Below, one piece after another: positions 1 to 7,508 of a stretch of DNA of 22,330 bases. The stretch is taken from the NCBI GenBank assembly GCA_015662615.1, contig DQTU01000253.1, forward strand, positions 1 to 22,330. Direction: 5' to 3'. The notes beneath the pieces were generated by a model. The model was not told the DNA's origin. It did not search any database and saw only the letters and a program-made list of their open reading frames with translations. The position numbers and the translations under genes were made by a program. Each line of letters begins with the position of its first letter. The first letter of the stretch is position 1. This DNA is from Campylobacterales bacterium. GTDB lineage: Bacteria; Campylobacterota; Campylobacteria; Campylobacterales; QNZT01.

Positions 1-279
1 AAATGACTTTTTTAGGTATTTGAGTAAGTCTAAAAGATAGGGTGTCTCTAAAGCAAGAGCATCTCCATCCGCTAAAAACACCTTTCTACTTTCAGGATAA
101 GCATCGGATAAACTATCTATCTCTTTATAGACATTTTCAATAATTCTTACTTGGTAGTTTTTACTTTTATACATGGAGCAAAAAGAGCAGTTGTTATAGC
201 TACAGCCGTAGGTGGCTTGGATGATGATATTGTTAGCTTCTGCTGGTGGTCTATAGAGAGGATATGAGTAATTTATCAA
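1..279 (-). CDS. Radical SAM protein, N-terminal part (runs off left edge)
   Basis: The first 93 residues of a radical SAM enzyme are visible; the rest lies beyond position 1. Near residues 25–33 it has GCSYNNCSFC, a CX4CX2C cysteine cluster that would bind the 4Fe-4S cluster used to cleave S-adenosylmethionine, preceded by a YRPPAEA stretch that I recall from COG1032/Elp3-like radical SAM proteins. The substrate cannot be told from this part. The start is taken as TTG at 279–277: an in-frame TAA lies four codons upstream, and the first ATG comes only after the cysteine cluster. There is no clear Shine-Dalgarno sequence, and a hairpin at 295–319 ends 16 bases before the start. The family is fairly certain; the exact start is less so. 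Confidence 0.8.
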   Translation of the reverse strand, partial: MINYSYPLYRPPAEANNIIIQATYGCSYNNCSFCSMYKSKNYQVRIIENVYKEIDSLSDAYPESRKVFLADGDALALETPYLLDLLKYLKKSF

Positions 280-294
280 AATATAAGTTTAACA

Positions 295-319
295 CAAAGA
301 GAGCATTAAGCTCCCTTTG
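295..319 (-). terminator. Hairpin after kbp-like gene, likely intrinsic terminator
   Basis: On the minus strand a 10-bp stem (CAAAGGGAGC pairing with GCTCTCTTTG, with one G·U pair) closes a 5-base loop about 20 bases after the kbp-like stop codon. The G·U pair becomes an A–C mismatch if the plus strand is transcribed, so the structure suits minus-strand RNA. The following bases are U-rich only in patches, so termination may be partial. It could let some transcription through to the radical SAM gene just downstream. Confidence 0.5.
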
Positions 320-338
320 AAAAAGTAGATAATAAAAA

Positions 339-785
339 TTATGCTACGAAGTTAGGAATCCGAATCATTTGACCAGGATAGATTTTATCTGCATCTTTAA
401 TTACTTCTAAGTTTGCTTCAACAATCTCAGGGTATCTTGATCCATCTTTATAGTAGATATCAGCAACTTTCCAAAGTGTATCACCTTTTTGAATCTCATA
501 ATAAAGATCTTGAAGTGTAATTGAATCATCTTCAATCGTTACATCATCAAAAATTACTTTTGCAACACCTTCTATATTTCCAGCGATTAGTGCTGCTTTT
601 GCTCTATCTTCAGCATTTTTTGCATGACCTTTTATCGTAACCGTCTCACCATCAACAATAACTTCTAAGTTCTCTATCGGCATTGTCTTACTATTTTCAG
701 CGATATAACCTTTAATATTCTCGTTATCATCACCAAGACCTAACATTTTTTTTCCTGCATCTTTGACAAAATCAAAAAATCCCAT
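339..785 (-). CDS. kbp: BON–LysM domain protein, Kbp/YgaU-like
   Basis: This 148-residue protein matches the layout of E. coli Kbp (YgaU, about 149 residues), a small potassium-binding protein. It has a short N-terminal segment beginning MGFFDFVKDAGKK, like that of Kbp, a BON domain at about residues 24–84 (EVIVDGETVTIKGHA followed by the IEGVAKV strand), and a LysM domain at about 95–144 (YEIQKGDTLWKVADIYY through IYPGQMIRIP). There is no signal peptide, so it should be cytoplasmic despite the LysM domain. A good Shine-Dalgarno (AAGGAGAA) precedes ATG. It has its own promoter and a hairpin after it, so it is probably monocistronic. Potassium binding is known for E. coli Kbp and is only inferred here. 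Confidence 0.85.
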   Translation of the reverse strand: MGFFDFVKDAGKKMLGLGDDNENIKGYIAENSKTMPIENLEVIVDGETVTIKGHAKNAEDRAKAALIAGNIEGVAKVIFDDVTIEDDSITLQDLYYEIQKGDTLWKVADIYYKDGSRYPEIVEANLEVIKDADKIYPGQMIRIPNFVA

Positions 786-814
786 TGCTTCTCCTTAAAA
801 TTTTAATACTTTGT

Positions 815-820
815 ATTATA
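815..820 (-). promoter_or_regulatory. -10 box for the kbp-like gene
   Basis: The minus strand reads TATAAT, a perfect -10, about 30 bases before the kbp ATG, inside A+T-rich DNA and with no recognisable -35, as is usual for the main sigma factor in Campylobacterota. The predicted leader is about 23 bases long and contains the AAGGAG ribosome-binding site. Confidence 0.6.
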
Positions 821-842
821 AACTGTTATACTAAAACTAATA

Positions 843-1370
843 TTATTTTTTTGGTCTAAAAACTTTTATAACCTCTTCATTACATTCAAAATAACTTCCA
901 CCTATCAAATCGATGCAGTAAGGAACCGCAGGAAAAACTGCATCCAAGCACTCTCTAATCGACTTTGGTTTTCCCGGAAGATTGATGATAAGGCTTTTTT
1001 TCCTTATCCCTGCACTTTGTCGTGAAAGAATTGCTGTTGGAACATACTGTAAACTCACTTGTCGCATCAACTCTCCAAAACCAGGAAGCATCTTTTCACA
1101 AACATTTTCAGTTGCCTCTGGAGTAACATCTCTTGGAGCTGGTCCTGTTCCACCCGTAGTCACAATCAAATCACATCCAAGCTCTTGAAGCTCAATCAAT
1201 GTTTTTTCGATCACATCTTGCTCATCTGGAATGCATCGATACACCTCTTCAAATTCATTTAAAAGATAATCTTTCATGGTATCTATGATTGCCACACCTG
1301 AAATATCCTCATAAATTCCTTTACTTGCTCTGTCAGATGCCGTTAAAATTCCTATTTTTATTTTGTCCAC
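843..1370 (-). CDS. mogA: Molybdopterin adenylyltransferase MogA
   Basis: This 175-residue protein is a MoaB/MogA-fold enzyme of molybdenum-cofactor synthesis. MogA activates molybdopterin by adenylylation before molybdate insertion. Recognisable parts are the N-terminal GILTASDRAS strand and loop (about residues 7–16), the TTGGTGPAPRDVTPEAT nucleotide/molybdopterin-binding motif at 71–87, and a later NLPGKPKSIRE motif. The length suits a stand-alone MogA. The start is GTG at 1370, with GGAGG 9 bases upstream; the gene overlaps the end of bioV by 13 bases, so translation is probably coupled. It is the last gene of the aroB-led operon. MoaB is the nearest alternative, but the length and C-terminal extension favour MogA. 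Confidence 0.85.
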   Translation of the reverse strand: MDKIKIGILTASDRASKGIYEDISGVAIIDTMKDYLLNEFEEVYRCIPDEQDVIEKTLIELQELGCDLIVTTGGTGPAPRDVTPEATENVCEKMLPGFGELMRQVSLQYVPTAILSRQSAGIRKKSLIINLPGKPKSIRECLDAVFPAVPYCIDLIGGSYFECNEEVIKVFRPKK

Positions 1371-1873
1371 AATGTGTGTCCTCCCTCTTTTATAAAATAA
1401 ACTGTTGCATAATTTTTAAAAAAATCATATGCTTTTTTGCTGTCAATAATTTTATCTTTTCCCCCAAGATAAACCTCAATAAGAATACCTCTTTTTTTGA
1501 GTTCTACTAATTTTTCTGCTTCCCATGTAAACTCCAAAAGTTTTTGAAGTGATTCTAATGTATCTTTTTTGAAATAACGCTTCAACTCATAAGTCGAGGG
1601 ATAAGCAATATTTTCTAAAAACAGCTTTTCATATGCATCTGAGTTTTTTTGATAACTAATCGTTTGAAGTCTCTTAAATTTTTCACTCTTATCTTGAAAA
1701 AATGCGGGAGAAAAAAGTTGTAATGTATCTATTCTATCACTGTTATTTTGTACATATTCAAAGGCTCTCACAGCCCCTAAACTAAATCCACTTACAGCAT
1801 ATTGACTCTTCTTTAGATACGCTTCAAAAAGCTCCTCTTCACGCCATAAAGAGAAACCGCTAAAGAAATTCAC
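1358..1873 (-). CDS. bioV: Pimeloyl-ACP methyl ester esterase, BioV type
   Basis: A small alpha/beta-hydrolase of about 171 residues, matching the BioV esterase described in Helicobacter, which frees pimeloyl-ACP from its methyl ester so that biotin ring assembly can begin. The nucleophile elbow GFSLG (GxSxG) places the serine at about residue 31. A GGKDK segment with acidic residues and a C-terminal EGGHTLW histidine (about residue 166) complete the likely triad. The start chosen is GTG at 1873–1871, which gives VNFFSGFSLW and has AAAAGGTGG just upstream. The longer frame back to 1918 only reads the ftsH-like gene out of frame. It overlaps the ftsH-like end by 14 bases and mogA by 13. No other biotin gene is in the window, so the assignment rests on sequence character. 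Confidence 0.75.
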   Translation of the reverse strand: MNFFSGFSLWREEELFEAYLKKSQYAVSGFSLGAVRAFEYVQNNSDRIDTLQLFSPAFFQDKSEKFKRLQTISYQKNSDAYEKLFLENIAYPSTYELKRYFKKDTLESLQKLLEFTWEAEKLVELKKRGILIEVYLGGKDKIIDSKKAYDFFKNYATVYFIKEGGHTLWTK

Positions 1874-3533
1874 CCACCACCTTTTGAAGCTCTTGGCGGG
1901 TAACGCTTTCATTTTCAAGCAGCAATGATTCTAGTTTTAAAACTGCCCCTTTGGTTCGTGCTAAGAACTGCTCCACATCCTCTATCGCTTCATCAATAAG
2001 ATTCGCACTATCGATTGGTGATGCCAATATCCCATCTCCCATGCCATAATTCTGCACCATATCATCTGCGATCATTTTTGCTTTTTTCAAATCAACTGCT
2101 GCATTTGAGAAAGTCTCTTGATAAAAAAGCTCACTTGCAACAAACCCTGAAAGATAGACTTTGAGCTTGGATAACATCTGCGTTTTAGACTCGATCTCTT
2201 TTTCAACATCTTTGATAAATCCATTGATCATCGTAACCTTATCAAAATCCACTTCATACCAATAGGCACTCAAAGCTTTTGCTGCTTGATAGGTGGCTTG
2301 GATTTTTTTCTCCTCTTCTGAGTAGCTTAAAATTTTTCGTTTTCCCAAAATAACTTTATCTTTGACCTCATTAAAGTCTCGAACCTCTACTTTTTTACTC
2401 TCTCTTTTTAAAGCATTTAAAGCCGCTTCATTTACAAGCGTTGAGAGTGCCGCGCCAGAAAACCCAACTGTCATTTTAGCGATATCTTTACTATCCACAT
2501 CATGCGTTTTACATTTTAGATAAACCTCAATAATCTCTTGACGCTCTTTGATATCAGGCAATGAGACAAAAACACGCCTATCAAACCGCCCTGCCCTTAA
2601 GAGTGCCTCATCCAGCATCTCCATCTTGTTTGTGGCTGCAATCACGATAACATTTGAACTGTCTTCAAATCCATCCATTTCGGTAAGGAGTTGGTTTAGG
2701 GTTGACTCTCTCTCATCATTTCGTCCCCCTCCTCTAGCTTTTCCCACCGCATCTATCTCATCGATAAAAATAATAGAGGGAGAAAACCGTTTTGCATTTT
2801 CAAAAAGCTCTCGTACTCTTTTGGCTCCCATACCAACATAAATCTGGACAAACGAAGCTCCACTATGGTAGAAAAAAGGAACATCAGCCTCTCCAGCAAC
2901 TGCTTTGGCGATCATAGTCTTTCCAACACCCGGAGAACCAATGAGCAGCACACCACGAGGAAGCGAAATTCCAAAATCTGTATATTTTTTAGGATTTTTC
3001 AAAAAGTCAACGATTTCCATTAACTCCTCTTTGACTTCATCAATTCCAGCAACATTTGCAAAGGTTACATCAGACTTGGAAGGTTCAATTTTTCGAGATA
3101 GTGAGAGGTGTTCCAACTCAGGAGCTGCTTCTTGTTTATGTTCTCTACGCTCTTTTGCTTCTGCTCTCAATTGTGTTCTTTTCCCAAAGATCAGTGCAAT
3201 CATAATGGTAAAAAGAAAGAGTAAAAATGCAAAGATAAGACCACTATAGTCTCTATTTTGTTTTGCCTCAACAGGAACTTTTGTCAAAAGCTCTTCTATA
3301 TTGATACCATCTTTTATAATGGAGTAACTATCCTCATTCGTATAAAGTATCACTTCGAAATCTCTAATTTGTGCTCTGACAAAGAGGTCATTTTTTAGAA
3401 AATTTTGATATGTTTTAAGATCAATAATCTTTGGTGGTGTATTTAAATAAGCAACAAAGGAGAGTGCAAGCAGTGTTAAAAATGCGATGAGTGGAAGTAA
3501 AAGTTTTTTATTCAACTTAAGCGAAATGTGCAT
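1860..3533 (-). CDS. FtsH-like membrane AAA+ protein lacking the protease zinc site
   Basis: This 557-residue protein has the FtsH layout: a membrane segment at 11–30, a periplasmic stretch to about 95, a second membrane segment at 97–117, then the AAA+ domain. Walker A is GSPGVGKT (199–206) and Walker B IIFIDE (254–259). The pore loop is YVG (232–234), and the second region of homology has RAGRFDR (313–319), so ATP hydrolysis and substrate threading should work. The C-terminal M41-like domain aligns through SEEEKKIQATYQAAKAL, but where FtsH has HEAGH this protein has YQAAK (415–419): both zinc histidines and the catalytic glutamate are replaced. It should therefore be an unfoldase, chaperone or adaptor rather than a protease. 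A second, true FtsH would be expected elsewhere in the genome. It overlaps mtaB by 17 bases and has AGAGGG before ATG. Confidence 0.88.
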   Translation of the reverse strand: MHISLKLNKKLLLPLIAFLTLLALSFVAYLNTPPKIIDLKTYQNFLKNDLFVRAQIRDFEVILYTNEDSYSIIKDGINIEELLTKVPVEAKQNRDYSGLIFAFLLFLFTIMIALIFGKRTQLRAEAKERREHKQEAAPELEHLSLSRKIEPSKSDVTFANVAGIDEVKEELMEIVDFLKNPKKYTDFGISLPRGVLLIGSPGVGKTMIAKAVAGEADVPFFYHSGASFVQIYVGMGAKRVRELFENAKRFSPSIIFIDEIDAVGKARGGGRNDERESTLNQLLTEMDGFEDSSNVIVIAATNKMEMLDEALLRAGRFDRRVFVSLPDIKERQEIIEVYLKCKTHDVDSKDIAKMTVGFSGAALSTLVNEAALNALKRESKKVEVRDFNEVKDKVILGKRKILSYSEEEKKIQATYQAAKALSAYWYEVDFDKVTMINGFIKDVEKEIESKTQMLSKLKVYLSGFVASELFYQETFSNAAVDLKKAKMIADDMVQNYGMGDGILASPIDSANLIDEAIEDVEQFLARTKGAVLKLESLLLENESVTRQELQKVVGEFL

Positions 3534-4761
3534 AATTACCCTCTCTTTTTACTTCATACGCTTGCAGATTTACCCACTCTTTTTGAAGTGATTTGTTACT
3601 ACTTATCAATATCTTATTAAAAAACTGGTCATATCCTGCTTGATACTCCCCTTTTTGCTCTTCGACAAGTACCAGCAGGTTACTTTTAGACTTTTGACGA
3701 AACGAAAAATTATTCTCAGATACTATCTCTTCAAGAATCTTTAATCTCTTTTTAGCGATATCGCCATTTACTCTATCTTTAAGCGTACTGGCATGCGTAC
3801 CCGACCTATCACTATAACTAAATCCATGAAGATGGGTAATAGGAAACTTTTTAAAATTCTCTAAGGCATCTTTCCAAATCGCTTCACTCTCCCCAGGATG
3901 CCCCACAATAAAATCAGTCCCCAAAGCAAAACCTTTTTCACTTATAAACTCAAAAAGCTCTAAATCGTTCTTCAGTGCATTTCTTCGTCTCATGATACGA
4001 AGCATCTCTTCATTGGTGTGTTGCAGGGCAATGTGCAAATGTTTTTCAAGCCAAGTCTCATCTAAAAGTTCCAAAAACTCTTCATCAATCTGTACAGGTT
4101 CAAGTGACCCTAAACGAACTCTTTTGACCCCTTTAACCTGTGAAATTCTTTTTAAAAGTTTAGCAATAGAACTGCCTTTATCTTTTCCATAGCTTCCAAT
4201 ATTTGTACCCGTTAAAACAAATTCTCCAAAACCATTATCTGCTAATACTCCAACCTGTTCTATAATTTTATCTTCATCTTGGCTTCTTGCATTTCCTCTA
4301 ACTGAGGGAATAATACAGTATGAACAGCGAAAATCACACCCCTCTTGTATTTTTATAAATGCTTTTGTCTTTGCTGAAAAATCTTCAACAATTGTCTCAT
4401 CAATACTCTCTAAATCTCCCAATTGGAAAAAGGGTTCCTCGCTTTTTAATAGTGTGTTTATCTTTGCTTTCTCAGAGTGACCAAAAACACCATAAACCAT
4501 TTTGTCAGAAAATAGCGCATCCCCTTTGCTAAATGCCCCGCACCCTGCAAGTATCACTTTTTTATCTTTTCTATTTAGCGAGTTGATATAACTTCTCGCA
4601 CTTCCATCAGCAGAGTTTGTAACCGTACATGAGTTCACTACAACGATATCAGCTTCATCTTCATGTGAGACAGTCTCAAAATCTTTAAGATTTTGTATCA
4701 TTATTTGGGTGTCATAGATATTGGTACGACAACCGAAGGTTTTAAAGAACACCTTCTTCAT
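3517..4761 (-). CDS. mtaB: tRNA (N6-threonylcarbamoyladenosine-37) methylthiotransferase MtaB
   Basis: This 414-residue radical SAM methylthiotransferase converts t6A37 of tRNA to ms2t6A. The N-terminal domain carries the three cysteines for the auxiliary iron-sulfur cluster: C11 (TFGCRTN), C45 (NSCTVT) and C74 (LAGCG). The radical SAM cluster is EGCDFRCSYC with C142, C146 and C149. NSCTVTNSAD and the overall length favour MtaB over MiaB or RimO. The start is taken at the ATG at 4761, which has AAAGGGGGATT directly before it; an upstream extension to 4806 is only the end of the channel gene read in another frame. It overlaps the mscS-family gene by 20 bases and the ftsH-like gene by 17, so translation is likely coupled along the operon. 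Confidence 0.88.
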   Translation of the reverse strand: MKKVFFKTFGCRTNIYDTQIMIQNLKDFETVSHEDEADIVVVNSCTVTNSADGSARSYINSLNRKDKKVILAGCGAFSKGDALFSDKMVYGVFGHSEKAKINTLLKSEEPFFQLGDLESIDETIVEDFSAKTKAFIKIQEGCDFRCSYCIIPSVRGNARSQDEDKIIEQVGVLADNGFGEFVLTGTNIGSYGKDKGSSIAKLLKRISQVKGVKRVRLGSLEPVQIDEEFLELLDETWLEKHLHIALQHTNEEMLRIMRRRNALKNDLELFEFISEKGFALGTDFIVGHPGESEAIWKDALENFKKFPITHLHGFSYSDRSGTHASTLKDRVNGDIAKKRLKILEEIVSENNFSFRQKSKSNLLVLVEEQKGEYQAGYDQFFNKILISSNKSLQKEWVNLQAYEVKREGNYAHFA

Positions 4762-6400
4762 AATCCCCCTTTGGTATAACATTTTGATCTCTTTTAATAT
4801 TAACAATTTGCGTAGGGTATGCTATCTTTATGTCATCTTCTGCATTGATTGCATCGATGATATTTGCAAAGATATTACTTCTTAGTGTCAATGTTGCATA
4901 AGAGTTTGTCATGTACCAACAACTTATCTTTATGCCATGTTCTTCCATGAAAATATACGCTCGTGGCTCTACATTGATATTTTTAAGACTATATTGACTT
5001 CTTAGCATGTTGAACTGTTTTCTAGAGATATCGGTATACCCTTTTGAGTATTTTTTAACGATCTCTTTAGAAAGATGCAATGCTTTTTTATAATTTGAAT
5101 CATAGGTAATCATAAAATCCACACCATCCCAAACCGTTTTGAGTTTTCCATGAGTGTAGTTTGCAATAAGGTCTGTAAAAATATAGTTATTTGGGATAAA
5201 GATAATTCTTCCTGCTCGTCTATTGTGCATCAAAGTAGTCAGTGTAATATCTTCAAGTATCGTTATCCTTAAAACAGAAATATCAACAATATCTCCAACA
5301 TACTCCAAGCCATTCTTCATAACTTTAACCCGATCTCCAACATGAAAACTTCCACCAAACACCACAACGATCCAACCAAGCACACTCATAAAGAGATCTT
5401 TCATAGCAAATGCCAAACCAGCAGATGCAAAACCTAAAACGGTAACGATATGAGAAACATTCTCTAAAAATGAGAAAAGCAGAACCAACAAAATAAGTAT
5501 GAAGTTAGTAAAATTAATCCCTTTATGTGCCATATAATATCGTTCATTGTCAGAAATTGTTTTTTTAGCCAGATACTTAAAAAGAAATGAGAGTAAAATA
5601 ATGACTAAAATAATAGTAGCAATACTAAAAAGCCTCTTCATTTGATCTTTGATATCAGTAGTTACTTTTAAAACATTATCATCCACTTTTTTAGAATAAA
5701 GTTTATAAGTATTGACAGCTATCTCATGCGTTGCAATAATTTCATCCAATTCATGGCCTAACTTTTCAATACGATTTAAATTATAATCTCCACCATAAAT
5801 CCTATTAAGCCGCTTAGCATAACTCTCCTTTTCTGTCAATTGGTCAATGAGTGCTTTAAGCGCTTGTAAATCATTTTCAAATGACTCTTTCTTTTTCTTC
5901 ATAGTCTTGAGATAGCTAAATCCATTAAAAATATTAAATGGGTTCTCTATCGTAGGTGCTGATTCTAACTCCTGAGGCTTTGTCAAACTCTCAAAAGGGA
6001 GTACTTTAAAATCACTCAAAAGTTCAAGCTGATTTAGAAGTGCTTTATCTTGGCGTGTGAGCTCAAGTAGTTTATCACTATCTTTTTCAGGATCAAGTTT
6101 TTTCATACGATCTTCAATCTCATTAAGATCATTCTCTATATCAACATAAATTTGATGGTTGTTGTATTTGGTATACCAGATATCTTTTTTTAGGTCTTGA
6201 TCAATATCTATAAGTTTTTCATTGATCATGGCGGCTTCTTCTTTTAACTGTTGTGCCCGTTTTTGCTCACGTTCAGTTAGTTTTCTTGCTATTACACTAT
6301 TTTCTTTTATCTGTTTAAGACTCGCATTTGTCTCATTTGAATCCGCATGCAATGAAGTTATAAACAAAAGGGGAAAGAGAACTATAAAAAAAATTTTCAA
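4742..6400 (-). CDS. MscS-family mechanosensitive channel with long periplasmic N-terminus
   Basis: A 552-residue membrane protein. A signal peptide (about residues 1–19, ending LHA) is followed by roughly 230 polar, heptad-rich residues that look coiled-coil and periplasmic. Membrane helices lie at about 258–279 and 297–312, then comes the pore helix region 318–350 (LGFASAGLAFAMKDLFMSVLG), matching the conserved MscS TM3. The GDRVKV beta domain and a cytoplasmic C-terminal domain follow. MscS channels open under membrane tension to release solutes during osmotic downshock. It is much longer than E. coli MscS (286 residues), in the manner of MscK/YnaI-type relatives. The start is TTG at 6400, in a TTGA overlap with the aroB stop; the signal peptide begins right there, which supports it. 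An mscS gene after aroB is also my recollection of the Helicobacter order. Confidence 0.88.
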   Translation of the reverse strand: MKIFFIVLFPLLFITSLHADSNETNASLKQIKENSVIARKLTEREQKRAQQLKEEAAMINEKLIDIDQDLKKDIWYTKYNNHQIYVDIENDLNEIEDRMKKLDPEKDSDKLLELTRQDKALLNQLELLSDFKVLPFESLTKPQELESAPTIENPFNIFNGFSYLKTMKKKKESFENDLQALKALIDQLTEKESYAKRLNRIYGGDYNLNRIEKLGHELDEIIATHEIAVNTYKLYSKKVDDNVLKVTTDIKDQMKRLFSIATIILVIILLSFLFKYLAKKTISDNERYYMAHKGINFTNFILILLVLLFSFLENVSHIVTVLGFASAGLAFAMKDLFMSVLGWIVVVFGGSFHVGDRVKVMKNGLEYVGDIVDISVLRITILEDITLTTLMHNRRAGRIIFIPNNYIFTDLIANYTHGKLKTVWDGVDFMITYDSNYKKALHLSKEIVKKYSKGYTDISRKQFNMLRSQYSLKNINVEPRAYIFMEEHGIKISCWYMTNSYATLTLRSNIFANIIDAINAEDDIKIAYPTQIVNIKRDQNVIPKGDYEEGVL

Positions 6401-7443
6401 ACTGAATACTCTTTTAGTGTACTAAGTACGATCTCTTTATCTATATCATCTCTCATCTGATGATCACCCAATCCCTTAGCTAAGATAAATTTTATTTTTG
6501 AATCATCTGCCTTTTTATCAAGTGAAAAATGGTCATAAAATGCTTCAACATCTGTGATCTCAAATGTAGTCGGCAAATCATACCGCACAAGAATATCTTT
6601 GACTCTTTGACTCTGGGATGTTGATAAAAGATCAAGTCTTACTGCCAAATCATTTGCCATACAGATACCTATAGAGACTGCTTCTCCATGAAGATATCTT
6701 TTGTAATTCGTTAAGTTTTCAACCACATGCGCAAAAGTATGCCCATAATTTAGAACTGCTCTTAAGCCTTTCTCTTTCTCATCTTGAGCTACAACCCACG
6801 CCTTAGTCTCCACACTTTTTTTAATGGCAAGCTGCAAATCTTCTATAGATCGAAGATCTGCATTTTCCAACCACTCAAAAAAATCTTTATCAAATGTAAC
6901 AGCCATTTTTACAATTTCAGCAACTCCAGCTCCAAATTCGCGACTTGGAAGTGTTTTCAAATACTCTGTTTCAATATAAACTGCTTGAGGCTGGCGAAAA
7001 GCACCAATGAGATTTTTACCAAATTTATTATTGATACCAGTTTTTCCACCGACACTTGCATCCACTTGAGAAAGAAGTGTTGTAGGAATTTGCACAAAAT
7101 CTATACCTCTTTGATAAAGTGAGGCAGCAAATCCAGTCATATCCCCTATAACCCCTCCACCAAATGCGATAAGCGTAGAGCCGCGATTAAATTTATGATT
7201 AAAGAGGTTTTCCAAAATAAGATCAAGACTTTCTTGGTTTTTATAAAATTCACCATCAGGTATTGTGATAATGTAAAGTTCATCTGAAGTTAGTTTTTCA
7301 AGTAATGATTTTAAGTGAAGCCCTGCCACTTTAGGATTTGTCACAATTGCAACTTTTCCAGAAAATATTAAGCTCTTATCCGAATCAATAAAAACAGAAT
7401 AATTTGAACTACTTTTTGCTTCAAAGCTGATATCGACCTTCAT
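6397..7443 (-). CDS. aroB: 3-dehydroquinate synthase
   Basis: This 348-residue enzyme makes 3-dehydroquinate from DAHP, the second step of the shikimate pathway, using NAD and a metal ion. Visible signatures are the NAD-binding GGGVIGDMTGF (about 95–105) and PTTLLSQVDASVGGKTGIN (120–138). The metal ligands are E176 (GAGVAEIVK), H235 (NYGHTFAH) and H252 (LHGEAVSIG). The length is normal for bacterial AroB. ATG is preceded by TTGGGGT, and a perfect -10 lies about 40 bases upstream, so aroB opens the operon aroB–mscS–mtaB–ftsH-like–bioV–mogA. Its stop overlaps the next start as TTGA. Confidence 0.95.
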   Translation of the reverse strand: MKVDISFEAKSSSNYSVFIDSDKSLIFSGKVAIVTNPKVAGLHLKSLLEKLTSDELYIITIPDGEFYKNQESLDLILENLFNHKFNRGSTLIAFGGGVIGDMTGFAASLYQRGIDFVQIPTTLLSQVDASVGGKTGINNKFGKNLIGAFRQPQAVYIETEYLKTLPSREFGAGVAEIVKMAVTFDKDFFEWLENADLRSIEDLQLAIKKSVETKAWVVAQDEKEKGLRAVLNYGHTFAHVVENLTNYKRYLHGEAVSIGICMANDLAVRLDLLSTSQSQRVKDILVRYDLPTTFEITDVEAFYDHFSLDKKADDSKIKFILAKGLGDHQMRDDIDKEIVLSTLKEYSV

Positions 7444-7480
7444 ATATTACCCCAAACTTAAAATTTTCAATTATTTAACT

Positions 7481-7486
7481 ATTATA
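7481..7486 (-). promoter_or_regulatory. -10 box of the aroB operon
   Basis: The minus strand reads AGCTATAATAG in the 65-base gap between the COG3400 gene and aroB. TATAAT is perfect, with T-rich DNA upstream and no evident -35. The predicted leader of about 30 bases carries the TTGGGGT ribosome-binding site. Confidence 0.6.
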
Positions 7487-7508
7487 GCTAAAAATATTTA
7501 TGATTTTA

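Noticed and set aside
982..1510. Three plus-strand frames of 67–73 codons opposite mogA and bioV
   Set aside because: They run antisense to well-supported genes, show no domain, and have composition typical of the reverse of coding DNA.
1874..1918. A longer N-terminus for bioV starting at the ATG at 1918
   Set aside because: The extra 15 codons only read the end of the ftsH-like gene in another frame; the GTG at 1873 has a good ribosome-binding site and gives a sensible hydrolase N-terminus.
2277..2291. A frameshift or sequencing error as the cause of the missing HEXXH in the ftsH-like gene
   Set aside because: The frame is open and alignable on both sides of YQAAK, so the change is by substitution, not by a local frame loss.
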